From the NCBI GenBank assembly GCA_034770075.1, contig CM068385.1, positions 55,808,746-55,872,745 of the forward strand: a DNA stretch of 64,000 nt, given 5' to 3'. The position numbers were made by a program, and so were the translations under genes. Below, in pieces: positions 1-11,989 of the stretch (positions are counted from its first letter, which is position 1; each line of letters starts with the position of its first letter). This stretch comes from Aralia elata. Taxonomy: Eukaryota; Streptophyta; Magnoliopsida; Apiales; Araliaceae. The notes beneath the pieces are model-generated. The model was not told the DNA's origin and did no database searches. It saw only the letters and a program-made list of their open reading frames with translations.

Positions 1-797
1 GTCAAAAATTTGGGCCTTTAGTACACTAGTTTAGGCTACTTGAAAATCATGTTTACTTTCTACGAATTTTGGGCTACTAATTTAATAAATTATTGGGCTC
101 TCTATATGTAGTTTAACTAAATTCTAATGGGTTAATTTAATTAATCCACACACACTAATCATTCAAGTCCATAATAAATTAAATATATGGGCTTGATTAT
201 TTAAATCAATTGAGCTAGTCCACTAACAATTTTTATTACTGGAACTATTACATATTTATTTCATCCATTATATAAACATAAATCCTTTTAAATATAACTA
301 CAACAATAATTATATTTAAAATTAAAATACACGATCATAAATCAAATTAGGGTATTGATCCGTAATGTCACTTTACCATATTTACCGCACTTAGTCAATT
401 TAAAATAAATTGACTAATCTTATATATTCATATTATAAAGAATTAGTCAAAGTAATAATAATAATATTAATAATAATTCTTAAAATATACATTTATCATG
501 AAAATAATATATTAATCTTATTCTTATGTAAAATAAATAATAATATATCTTTACTAAATATTAATTTATTAAAAGAATATAAATTTTCAAATAATTAACA
601 ATTTCTTTTCTGAAAAACTCATTTACAATCTTTCATATAATAAATGATATATATTTATAACATATACACATATACATTCCTTGCACGTATTCTCATACTT
701 ACCTTGATAAATAATAAAAATAATTTTATTATTTTAAAAAAAACATTATACGCAAAATTTCTTATTTAAATTATTTTAAAAATCTTGGGTTATTACA
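1..797 (-). mobile_element. LTR fragment, Tekay-like Gypsy (outer end only)
   Basis: Very AT-rich sequence with no credible gene. It closes with GGGTTATTACA, which resembles the terminus of the other Gypsy LTRs here (GGGGTATTACA at 16612-16622). The last 80 bases also have the same AT-rich texture as the LTR ends at 42200-42279 and 62440-62547. I read it as the right end of an LTR whose other end lies outside the window. The minus orientation is inferred from that resemblance. No target-site duplication can be checked. Confidence 0.35.
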
Positions 798-1169
798 ACC
801 CCAACCAAATCAACTCCTACCATAAATAGAGATTTAATTCCATTCTAACTCCACAATTTAAGCCTAACTCCATCACTGTTAAGGATTGCAAGGAGAAAGT
901 ATGTTGTTTATTTGAAGAAGACTATAACCATTATTCTCTTCCTTCTTCAATAGCACATGTACTTGATTTAAACAAACTTTCTTCTTCTTCTTTAAGATTG
1001 TTTCATTGTTTGGGATTGTTGTTGTGTTGTTACTTCAATTGGAGGGATTACATACATTCAAATAACTTTGATTTTGGGCCAAATTTGGGCACACACTAAG
1101 TGTTTGTTATATTGCTCCAACCACCTTTTTTAATCACTTTCTTTGGATTTCAAGCCTTGTTAAGCATAG
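798..1169 (+). other. Leader upstream of the plant-transposon-protein ORF
   Basis: About 370 bases between the LTR-like end and the ATG at 1170. It holds a possible TATA-like stretch (CCATAAATAGAG near 820) and pyrimidine-rich runs (CTTCTTCTTC near 985). There is no ORF of note. It could be the promoter and 5' UTR of the following ORF, or spacer from the retroelement that carried that ORF. The sequence does not decide between these. Confidence 0.3.
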
Positions 1170-1365
1170 ATGGCACCCAAACGTCAACGTACATCACATG
1201 CTTCCTCTTTCACCTATGATCATTAAAAGTTTGTTAGTGAAAAAGCCTCTGAGCGATATCATACCTCCTTGGTTAATAAAAATTTGATTCAAGAACGTGA
1301 CTTAGTGCCACAAGAGGCCAATGGCCTTGAAATCCGACAAATGATTCAGGAACGTGGCTGGGGGG

Positions 1366-4300
1366 TGATGAGTGGGTTTTATACCTACGAATTGAATATC
1401 TTTTAGGCTCAATTCTCTGCTATCTTTAAGTATTTTTAGTATTATTTTACTTGTTAGTTCATTGGTTTTGTAGGAGATGGCTTTGGATGGACATTTGTGA
1501 AAATATTGAACTTTAGGGGCAAATTCGTAATTTCAGCAAAAGAGCTCAGTGCCGGGGCGGCAAACCCAGGCTATTTCTGGCATCGGGGCGAGGCCAGCGC
1601 CAGGGCGAGCTCCCTAGGCCATTTCCAGCGCCGGGGCGAGCTCGTCGAGAATTTTGAGCGGCTAGCTTTGTCTTGTCTACAGATAGTGGGTTTTCTTGGG
1701 AGGAATTTCAGGAGCCCGATTGTGACTAGAAGAGAGAGAATGATCAGTGTATTGGGCATCCAAGGAGTGCATTTCGAATTATCTGAGCTAGGCTTGAAAC
1801 TATTGAAGCTAGGGTTTGAACTAACAAGGAGAAGAACTAGAGAAAAGTAAGAACCACCATAGCATCACCAAGGAGCTAAGGATTGCAATTCTGAGAAGAA
1901 AAGCTAGAGAAGAAGATATTACCAAGCAAGCAATTCGGGATTCAATCTAAAAAGGGTTTTATCATTTTATTTTCTAGCATTTCTTTCTTACTTTGTAATT
2001 CCAAAGCCATGTATTATAAATTGATTATAATGTTATTTAAAGCTATCATGAACTAATCTTTTCATTCTAAGATTCAATGGAACCCAACTCATAGTTTGTA
2101 TTGAATGCTCTCTCTTTGAATATTAGTTACACTCTTGTGAATTGGAGTTCATAGCCTATGTTTATGGATTAATTACTTGGCCCGTAATTACCTTGGTAAC
2201 CTATATGAAATTGAGAAATGGAATATAGTGTTGAGACCTAGTTATGAATTCATGTGAAAATTGGATCTTCTTATGGGTAATGTATGAGATTATGTTGAAA
2301 GTAGTATGCACACAAGCCAATCATATTTGATATGATGTAGCATATACTTTGTAATCTTATTCATTTATTAATAAAAGAATTGATTTTCTTAAAAGGCATT
2401 TTATATTATCTACATAGTGTTGTTATATTAAATGTGATAAACCCATAGTTTTGAGCAATGCTTTTAGAATCATGATGGTGATCATGCTAATGAGATCTAA
2501 ATTCAAGATAGCTCACAAACTAAAATTGTTCCTAATCGTTGGATTACTAAATTGGGGATTAGTGAATCCGGATAGATTAGTACATACGTTGCTTGCTCTT
2601 AGGAAGAGGATGATTGATCTCATAATCATTTGTGTGGAGACACTAAAGCAAGTATGTAGGTGCTTATTGGAGAATAAGTTCACTGAACGTGGCTCGCTAA
2701 GGAATACCTAATGGAGTTTTACTCGCCTGTCAATAGGAATTCCTATAGTGATAGTTGTACAAGTGATCCTTGGACTTGAGATCATCATAGTATCTTGTGT
2801 ATGATGAGTTATACTTTGACATGTCCCTTAAGACCTTGTGGGTATATCAAAGGGTATGATTGGGTATAATAAGTTGTACATGGAGATAGGTGAATGATCA
2901 ACAAAGAATCTACCACGTCTAGTAAAAGATGTGAATGTCCTATGTGATTCGATAAATGACAACTTAGTAGTCCTTGGCCAAGGCAGAATGAAATTAGAAA
3001 GGAGTTTCTAATTTGCATTAATCAGAGTTGTGCATTTGGGAATCGAAATACATATAATTAAATAAAATAAGACTTGACAGTAAATTCATGTCTTATATTT
3101 AATTGGGACATTGTATGGTAGAAGGATTGAATTATACGGTAACTATTTACTCAAAGGTTCTTTTGTGATTAATGTTGAAATCTATATTATCTGGAAAGTC
3201 GTTGATCGCTAAGGGGGCTTACCCTTATTGTAGAATAAATATTATTTATTTAAATGAATTAAATAGTTTAATTTATTTATTTAAATAAGATTAGAATTGT
3301 TCTAATTGATTTATTCACAACCGGTTTAATATGGAGAACCTAAAGGGTCACACCGCAAAAGAAAAATATTTATTTAAGAAGTAAATGGCATAATTGTAAT
3401 AATAAGTTAAGTATATTTAATTTACTCTATGGAGATAGAATAAATTAAATAGCTTAATATTTATTATTTAATATTTTGGAAATATTAAATATAAATTAAT
3501 AAGAGGAGTCTTATTATTATTATTACTTTTACTATTATTTAATTCCTAATAGGGATTGGGAATTAATTAATAGAAGTACTCTCCCATGGATTCCTAATTG
3601 GATTAGGAGCATTATTAATTAAAGGAGTTTAATTATAATACAAACCCTAATCCTAAATAGTTTAGGGAAAGGGTTATTCCTACATCTATAAATAAGAGGG
3701 GTCTTATCATAGATTAGGGTTACACACTCTTGCATTAGATTGTGGAGAGTACTTACAATTTCTATAGAGATAGAAACTAGGGTTTTGCAAAATACCCAAC
3801 TTCTTGAATACTTGTTCTTCCTTGGTGGATCACCTCTAGAGGCCAAACGCTTGGGTGGCTAACGTTGATCAAAGGAAGGAATCACACCGTAACATTCGAG
3901 GAGAACACGAAGGACTAGGAGTTGAATTTGTACCCGAGGAAGCTTTGTTCTACGAGGGTATAATTCTTATTCTCTTTCTCTTTCGTTTATATCGTTAATT
4001 GAGCACATAGATTGATCTTGGTGATGGTTTGTATAAAATTTTAAAATCTGTTTTTATCGCGCTTCCGCTCTATTTATGTAATTTGATTGCATGCTCGCGT
4101 TATATACAAACCTAACATACGTGACGTGAGTCTTATGTATTATTCTCAAAGGTAGATAATTTGAGTGTATTTGGGATAGACATATACCCAAGTATCACAT
4201 GTATCCATTTGAGAATCCTTGCTTAATGATTTTTATTGTGAAAGTTGGTAATTGATAGAGTAGTTAATGAGATTTTACGTGATATGTATCTTCTTAATTG

Positions 4301-4676
4301 TTCTTGATATTAGATTCGTGTTAGTGTATAGAATAGAGATATATCTGTACACCACAATAGGAAATACATACTTGACCATCGAGAGAGGCTTGAATATACT
4401 TGTGATTTCTCGGATAACAATTCGTATGTTCTAACTAGTTGAAAAAGAGAGAGTTGTGATTTACAAATGAAGAGTTAGGGGAAATTGTAATCTTAGATCT
4501 TTCTATCTTGAATTCTATCATATCATCATTATTTAAATAGGGTTAATTTGTCATGCGATTAATAATTGGTAGTTATTTGATATAATTCCTCGTGGGTTCG
4601 ACACTCTACTTATCTTATATTACTTGTGGACCGCATATACTTGCGCATGTTTTATTGATTGCGAAATCGACCAACA
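1366..4676 (+). mobile_element. Solo LTR, Athila-like Gypsy, with a nested Copia LTR
   Basis: Starts TGATGAGTGGG and ends CGACCAACA, flanked by a GGGGG duplication (1361-1365 and 4677-4681). Without the nested 1822 bp Copia LTR and its duplicated target it measures about 1.48 kb. The 3' end carries the GTGGGTTCGACACTC...ACTTGTGGACCGC stretch also found, reverse-complemented, at 28119 and 63234. In Athila-type elements such an end precedes a primer site beginning AGTTTTTGG, hence the lineage call, which is inference. A GC-rich block lies at 1545-1650. The 117-codon ORF at 1497-1850 crosses this block and has no recognisable domain. No internal region or second LTR exists, so this is a solo LTR. 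Confidence 0.85.
2296..4117 (+). mobile_element. Solo LTR of a Ty1/Copia element (family A)
   Basis: 1822 bp, from TGAAAGTAGTATGC to ACAAACCTAACA. The flanking five bases are TATGT (2291-2295) and TACGT (4118-4122), a target duplication with one difference. The sequence is the reverse complement of the LTRs at 10109-11927 and 57745-59528. At 11928 the copy there is followed by a typical Copia polypurine tract, which fixes the orientation. It lies inside the Athila-like solo LTR and so is younger than it. Confidence 0.9.
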
Positions 4677-5653
4677 GGGGGCATTGACATCTCAACCCAA
4701 AGCCGCTGTAGTAGCAATTATGACTGAATTCTATGCTAATACGGTTGAGGCTGTGAACAAGGTCACCACGGTTCAAGGCATGGCGGTCCCTTTTGATAGC
4801 AAGGCGATCAATGAATACTATGGCCTACCGAATATTTAGGATGATGATTATACGAAGTTCGTTCAGGATGGACCAAACTGGGACGAGGTTATTCAAGGCT
4901 TATGGAAGCCTGGGACGCAATGGACAATTCGAGTAACTTCTGCAGTTTCCCTCCCCCGAAATGGACTGAGTAGATATGGTAAGGCTTGGTTTTATTTTCT
5001 TAGTGCTAAATTAATGCCTTCCTCTCATGTTTCAGAAGTAACCAAGGCTAGGGCGGCCCTCCTATATGCAATTGTAACTGGAAAAAGTATTGATATGGGC
5101 AAGGTCAACTATAGCTCCATCCGTCATGCATTACAAGGTGCAACATCTGGCAAACTTCCACACACATCTCTTATATGTGGGTTGTGTAAGAACGTCGGAG
5201 TTGTTTGGCGAGCAGATGAGATATTTAAACACCCAAAGTCGGTATTAGATAGCAGCACCATAACCAAATTCAAGGAACCAATCGGCAGCGGAGCCAACAT
5301 GCAAGGTGGATATGACGTAGATTTTACTGTTGTTGCTGGTCAGATAGATGGTGCGGGTCCAACTCAAGGAGCCAGTTCATCTCATGGTGCTAGGCGACCA
5401 GGACGTGGTGCTTCGTCTGATGCTACTTTGGAACTGATTCTTGCTGAAGTTCGGGCTATAAAGAGGACCCAAACGAGCTTGGAACGAGGCCAGGACACTC
5501 TACTGAGTTTAAATCGTCAACAAATATGCCGAGTGGATCAAAAAGCAGACCGAGTTGACAACTATAAGAACTACATGAACAGCATCATAAACACATTTGC
5601 AACTCGGTTCAACATCAACAATCTAGATCCCATTCGCTTCCCTCCATCCCTAG

Positions 5654-8600
5654 TGTAATGTCCAGGAAATTTAAAACATTGTATCAAATTTATTTTTAAT
5701 AAATAAATTCATTATATTTAATTTTACGAATTTATTTGGATTCGTGTAGATACTATTATTTAATACATGGTCCAATAATTTTCTGTGCATTAAAGGGACT
5801 CATTAATAGTTTTATTAAATTAGTGAGTCGACCCTAATATTTGATTTGCCAGAAATATGGGAAATTAATAAATAAATTTATTTTATTCGGATCAAAAAAA
5901 AAAAAATTATTATTAGTAAAACAAATATTTAACTAAGTAATTTAATTAACTATTCAATTAAAATGATAAGAGCATAAGGTTATTGGACTGGCCCAAATTT
6001 CCTTCTAAATTTGATTGGCCCAAAACTCTCTTCATTCCCTGCTGGGTCGAATCAACTTGGGATGAGCCCAAGCCCTCTCCTTGCCGGGTTAAACCCTTTT
6101 AGCTTCCAGCCGGGTTGGGTCATGGCAACGGGTGGACGAATGCAAGTGGGTTGGGAAAAATTTTATAACCGGTAAGTAAATTGGGGGAAGGGTTCAGTCA
6201 GCAAATCAATTGGGAGTTGGCGCAACAAATTGGTGCAGAGAAAGGGAAAGAACCTAACAGAGCCAAGCTTTCAATCAATCGAACCACACCCTAACACCTC
6301 AATCAATCCATCAATCGAGCAAGAGGCGGACAGAAAAAGGTGCCGGCAATAGCTTGAAGAACCCTCGGACGGAGCGGAGGAGTTATCGACGCAACCGAGC
6401 ACCATCGTTCGGACCGAAGGTTCGAGACAGTTGGCGATTGGACCAGTGGGGGTTCGACACTCGAGGATTCACCGGCGAAAATTCGGGCGGCGTGATGGGG
6501 GTCAATCGACAGCTCGTCCCCTCTCCTTACCGTCGGTCATTGACCAGCCATCAAGGGTATTGTCCAAACAAGTAGTGTAAAAATCCCTCTATAAATTGAA
6601 GCCCTAAATCCCCCAAGGCTGTCAATTCTCTTTCATTCTTGTGAGTCCCATATTTAGAGCAAAATATTATACAGAGTTAGGGTTTCAAATTAGAGGGAGA
6701 AAAGGGGAATCAGAGAGAGAGAAGAGGGAACAGGGGAAGATCATCGCGCATGTCCGACTGGGTTGATTTCTTCGGACGGCGACTCGGACTACCCGAAGGT
6801 ATAACCGTGAGGGACTGAGAAATGTTGAAATTTTTGCTTCCTTTCTGTGCCGAATGAATTGTTCTGAGTATGGGATTGAGCCAAAACTCTCCTGTATTGG
6901 GATGATTGTTTTTTTTTTTTCATACTGGATTTGATTGTTCTTGTTATTGAAAATAATTGTCCTCTGTGTTGGCTAATTAGTTTTTTTTTGTATGGGGTTC
7001 ATAGTTATTGTAATTCCATTGGGTTGAAAATTCAGACATTAAATTTTAGTGCTTGAGTTTACAAATCTACTATGGTGTGGTGTTGGTTTATTGAACTTAG
7101 AACTGGTATTGAATTACATTTGGTCGATGTTTGGTTTTGATTGGTTAAATGGTACTGGGTTGACTGTTGTTTTGAAACTTCAGTACACGGGGGGACCTTA
7201 AGGTCTAGGCAATATAGTTCTTGCACTGCAATTAGATCAGTGGTGTTGTAGGAAGCATGCTATGTGTCTGTAATAATGTTTAAACCAGATTATTGTTCCT
7301 TTGGTATTTAATTTGTGCTGACAGTAAGATAGCTATGAGATCAAACCATGTTGCTGTGCAAACCTTGGAAATACAGGGGAATGATGCACATCATAAGGCA
7401 GTACTCTGCCCAATTTTCTTTGTAGCTGGAAGCGACTTGTTAGATAAAACAAGTATAAAATAACTACTTGCTATTTCAATAATAAATGGCAAGTAAGATA
7501 ATAAGTATTTAAATTTGTTAGGATTTGTAACAAAATATATATATATATAATTTCTTATCATTATTTTCGTCGATATACGATAAATAAAGATTATAAACAT
7601 TTAATTTTCAATAAATAGGGTTAATAAAATAAAATAAATTAATAATTATTTATTATCAATGGATAATAAATAAAAGAAATAACTAGTTAATAAAGTTAAA
7701 TAATAATTTCTCAATAAATAAAAATAATAAATATTTAATTGTTAATTGATAATAAATAAATATAAATACAGTTAATAATTTAATTATTTATTATTTATCC
7801 TTAAATAATAAATAAAGCTGATAAATATTTGATTATTGCTTAATTACTATTAATTAATAACCAAGTATGAATTAAGTTAATAATTTGATTATTTGTCAAT
7901 AAGTGATAAATAAAGATAACAAATATTCAATGAAATAAATTATTTACCAATAAATAATAAATAAGGATAATGAATATTTAATTGTTATTCAAATGATAAT
8001 AATAATTAAGTATGAATGAAGTTACGAAATAATAAGGATGATAGTTACTTAATCATTAATGAAATAATGATTAAGTATAAGGGAAATTATTAAGTTGATT
8101 ATTTATTCTTGGTCCTTAATAAATAATAATAAACACTTAAGGATTTCTTAATAATAATTAAGTGTGTGTAGAACTAATACTTTGAATGTTTAATTAATGT
8201 TGAATAAGGAACAAGAGTAATAATTACTAAACTACCCCTAAGGTAAATGGTAATTAGGAGTAAACTGAATAAATGATCAATGGTTTCTGTCATCTCTAAA
8301 CCAAAATAAATTTATTTTATAGATAATAAATAAAGTTTGTTAAACCATACCTAGATACTATTAAAGGAAATAAATTGAGTATTCAAATGATAGTGACCAT
8401 GATTAACTATTATCTGTTTAAATAATAGCTAAGGGTCATTAATAAATTTCCGTTTAACTAATGTTAAATGGTAATTAATTATAGATGATGAATTCTTTAT
8501 TTGCTAAGTAAATGGTATAGTAAAGCGTGCCAAGATACAATCATGTTATAATAATTGATAAGCCGACTTTATCCAATGATAGGTCACTCGAGATCAATTA

Positions 8601-9683
8601 ATTAAAGCTAGAATTTATCTGTAGCTGAGCAAACAGGCAAGTTCTCTATTCCGAAACTTTAAATATTGCAAGTTCCTAACCCTAAACTTCTTACATTATT
8701 GCAAGTTCTTCCTTACCCAACTTTTACATTGAGCAATACTTCTAAAACCTTATGCAGTATTTTAATTCATGCAAAAAGGTATACATTATTGCAAGTTATG
8801 CTTTAAGCTTGAATTTTCCTCCAAGCATGCTTTAAGTGGTCTAATTACTTTCAAAATTATTCCACATCTGTATATTTATTGACATTCGTGCATTTGAATT
8901 CGTATATTTAAATTCAGAAATCCATTCATGGTTAAGTCGGAACCCTTGTTCGGTCAGACAATTATGTGAGAATTTATAAAAGCTATCCGAACCAATCAAT
9001 GGTAAGGATTCTTAGACTGTATGAACACCCCTTTATTTATAGGGGAGTACCCCACGTACCGTATATAAGGTACAAATAGCAGAATTAAGTGTTATGCATA
9101 TACATAGGGTACGCGAGGCTGATCCCCTCAAGTACGTTATTCTGTAGCCAGTAACCAAAGGGTCAACCAGCTATTGACTCCTCTGGAAGTTATCGTTCAA
9201 AGTCTATTTGACTATCAATTGTTCCAAAAGCATTTAATGTTCTTGCTTCTGACTATTCTATTGTTGAAATCCCTTTAATATCCCTTCATCATGATATATC
9301 TTTATTGTTGCACTTTAAACTTGCTGGGCAAACTCGTTGCTCATTCTTGCTATATCATGACTTCATTGCAGCTAAACCCGAGACGTCAGGGAAGAACAAA
9401 GGAAAAGAAAAGATGAAATGATAGACTTCTCGTAGCAGACTTTAGATTCATATGTTAGTTAATTACTGTTAATGTAATTTAAACCCTGATAGCTATTTAG
9501 GGTATGGATTGTGTAATTGTTTAAGGTTAATCGTATTCTGGGACTAGTAACACCTTGTAATGAACAACGTATGTTTATTTTATTCCGCATTTTAGACATC
9601 ATATGTTGTTATAGGTGGATGTGTATGTTGGATCGTGATGACCGGATCCGGGTATTTGGAGACCCGAATTTGGGGGCGTCACA
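5654..9683 (+). mobile_element. Putative solo LTR of a Gypsy element, 4.0 kb
   Basis: Begins TGTAATGTCC and ends GGGGGCGTCACA, with a perfect five-base duplication CCTAG at 5649-5653 and 9684-9688. It interrupts the transposon-protein ORF between its VFP-encoding codons. I found no internal LTR pair, primer site or gag-pol relic, so a solo LTR is the simplest reading. A TATA-like CTCTATAAATTG lies near 6580, followed by purine-rich leader sequence at 6690-6750. This supports the plus orientation. The 3' end resembles the LTR ends at 27243 and 27441. A short non-autonomous element cannot be fully excluded. Confidence 0.78.
7480..8540. repeat. AT-rich degenerate TAAATAATAAAT tract inside the 4.0 kb LTR
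   Basis: About 1 kb in which variants of AATAAATAATAAATATTTAATT recur many times at irregular spacing. No ORF of interest. This looks like slippage-driven low-complexity expansion inside an LTR; I see no regulatory site in it. Confidence 0.6.
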
Positions 9684-9789
9684 CCTAGTGTTTCCTGATA
9701 CTGCATTTGAGTCTGAAGAGGAGACTGATAGCTTTTGTGATGATGAAGTTGATGCTGATGATGGTGGTGATGCTGCTGGTGATGCTTGA

Positions 9790-10108
9790 TTTCCAAGGAA
9801 GTTTCTGGTATTACACTGAGGGCAATGTAATATTCAAGTTTGGGGGAATGGTTTGATGATACTTTACGTTTTAATTTGTTGGATTTATGGTTTGTTTAAG
9901 ACTTATTTAATTATTTGCATGGTTAATTTTAGGATTTAATTTTTGCATTTGTTTTTAGGTTTTAATTTAATTATTTGCATAGTTAATTTTAGAATTTAAT
10001 TTTTGCATATTTATTTGCGTATATATATATATATATATATAATAAAAATAACAATAAGTAGTGAATCTTTAGAATAGTCGATGATAAGAGATGATTAAAT
10101 GTGTTAGC
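9790..10108 (+). other. Candidate polypurine tract and truncated 3' LTR after the transposon-protein ORF
   Basis: The ORF stop is followed by GAGGGCAATG and then AAGTTTGGGGGAA (9836-9848), a good match to Gypsy/Athila polypurine tracts, with TG directly after it at 9849. This suggests the ORF lies in the 3' position of a retroelement and that 9849-10108 is the start of its 3' LTR, cut by the Copia element at 10109. A stretch of roughly 50 bp is tandemly duplicated at about 9908-10016 (ATTATTTGCATGGTTAATTT and a close variant). A (TA)n microsatellite follows at about 10020-10041. Confidence 0.45.
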
Positions 10109-11927
10109 TATTAGGTTTGTATATAACGCAAGCATGCAATCAAATTACATAAATAGAGCGGAAGCGTGATAAAACGGATTTTTAAAATTTTTTATACAAA
10201 CCATCACCATGATATTTCCTTGTGTTCAATTATCAATTGACGAAAGAGATAGAGATAGAGAATTATACCCTCGTGAATCAAAGCTTCCTCGGGTACAAGT
10301 TCACCTCCAATTCTTTCGCGTTCTCCTTGAATTCCACCGACTAAATTCCTTCGTTTGATTAACGTTAGCCACCCAAGTGTTTGGCCTCTAGAGGTGATCC
10401 ACCAAGGAAGAATAGTTGTTCAAGAAGATGGGTATTGGCAAAACCCTAGTTTCTATCTCTATAGAAATTGCAAGTAGTCTCCACAATCTAATGCAAGAGT
10501 GTGTAAACCCAATCTATGATAAAACTTTTCTTATTTATAGATGTAGGAAAACCCTTCCCTAAACTATTTAGGATTAGGGTTTCTATTATAATTAAACCCC
10601 TTTAATTAATTATGCTCCTAATTCATTTAGGAATTCATGAGAGACTACTTCTATTAATTAATTCTCAATCCCTATTAGAAATTAAATAATAGTAATAGTA
10701 ATAATAATAATAAGACTCCTCTTATTAATTTATATTTAATATTTTCAAAATATTAAATAATAAATATTAAGCTATTTAATTTATTCTATCTCCATAGACT
10801 AAATTTATTACACTTAACTTATTATTACAATTGTGCCATTTATTTCTTAAATAAATATTTTCCTTTTGCGGTGTGACCCTTTAGGTTCTCCATATTAAAC
10901 CGGTTGTGAATAAATCAATTAAAACAATTCTAATTATATTTAAATAAATAAATTAAACTATTTAATTCATTTAAATAAATAATATTTATTCTACAATAAG
11001 GGTAAGCCCCCTTAGCGATCAACGACTTTCCAGATAATATAGATTTCAACATTAATCACAAAAGAACCTTTCAGTGCATAGTTACCGTACAATTCAATCC
11101 TTCTACCATACAATGTCCCAATTAAATATAAGACATGGATTTACTGTCAAGTCTTATTTTATTTAATTATATGTATTTCGATTCCCAAATGCATAACTCT
11201 AAATATTGCAAATTAGAAACTCCTTTCTAATTTTATTCTGCCTTAGCCAAGGACTATTGAGTTGTCATTTATCGAATCACATAGGACATTCACATCTTTA
11301 TTAGACGTGGTAGATTCTTTGTTGATCATTCACCGATCTCCATGTACAACTTATTATACCCAATTATACCCTTTGATATACCCTAAAGGTCTTAAGGGAC
11401 ATGTCAAAGTATAACTCATCATACATAAGATATTATGATGATCTCAAGTCCAAGGATCACTTGTACTACTATCACTAGAGGAATTCCTATTGACAGGCGA
11501 ATAAAACTCAATTAGATATTCCTTAGCGAGCCACGTTTAGTAAACTTATTCTCTAATAAGCACTTACATACTTGCTTTAGTGTCTCCACACAAATGATTA
11601 TGAGATCAATCATCCTCTTCTTAAGAGTAAGCAACGTATGTACTAATCTATCCGGATTCATTAATCCCCTTTTTAGTAATCCAACGATTAGGAACGATTT
11701 TAGTTTGTGAGCTATCTAGAATATAGATCTCATTAACATGATCACCATCATAATTCTAAAAGCATTGCTCAAAACTATGTGTTTATCACATTTAATATGA
11801 CAGCACTATGTAGATAATATAAAATGCCTTTTAAGAAAATTAATTCTTTTATTAATAAATGAATAAGATTACAAAGTATATGCTACATCATATCAAATAT
11901 GATTGGCTTGTATGCATACTACTTTCA
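10109..11927 (-). mobile_element. 3' LTR of the Copia family-A element
   Basis: 1819 bp, matching the solo LTRs 2296-4117 (inverted) and 57745-59528. The left terminus is TATTAGGTTTG, where the plus-strand copy would predict TGTTAGG, so the terminal CA of the LTR is mutated to TA. The right terminus is ACTTTCA, directly followed by the polypurine tract. The LTR contains long AT-rich blocks and, like its relatives, a segment close to CTTATTTATAG (about 10528-10540) that would read as a TATA box on the minus strand. Confidence 0.9.
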
Positions 11928-11941
11928 ATCTCCCACTTGCA
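11928..11941 (-). other. Copia polypurine tract
   Basis: The reverse complement reads GCAAGTGGGAGAT immediately before the LTR start TTGAAAG. This is the usual Copia polypurine tract that primes plus-strand DNA synthesis. It establishes that 10109-11927 is a 3' LTR and that the element lies on the minus strand. Confidence 0.85.
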
Positions 11942-11989
11942 CTAAAGCCAATCGCCATGGTATCTAATACCCTTCTTCTCTAAGTGACG

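Larger units (their letters stand above)
1170..9789 (+). pseudogene. Putative plant transposon protein (PF20167-like), split by two LTR insertions
   Basis: Three blocks, 1170-1365, 4682-5653 and 9689-9789, join into one frame of 422 codons ending at TGA 9787-9789. The N-terminus starts MAPKRQRTSHASS. The middle block has the family pattern with NEYYGLP, GLSRYGKAWFYFLSAKLMP and a region rich in hydrophobic helices. The C-terminus is acidic (ESEEETDSFCDDE, then D/G repeats). I recall this as the 'putative plant transposon protein' domain family, often seen as an extra ORF in Gypsy elements; its biochemical role is unknown to me. Two nonsense codons are present (TAA 1224-1226, TAG 4837-4839). 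The two insertions (1366-4676, TSD GGGGG; 5654-9683, TSD CCTAG) keep the frame exactly once they and one TSD copy are subtracted. A domain search on the joined blocks would confirm the family. Confidence 0.8.

Noticed and set aside
1497..1850. 117-codon ORF
   Set aside because: Open mainly because of the local GC-rich module in the Athila-like LTR. No recognisable domain, and the opposite strand is open too.
9599..9796. His/Gln-rich minus-strand ORF
   Set aside because: Antisense reading of the acidic GAT/GAC-rich end of the transposon-protein ORF.
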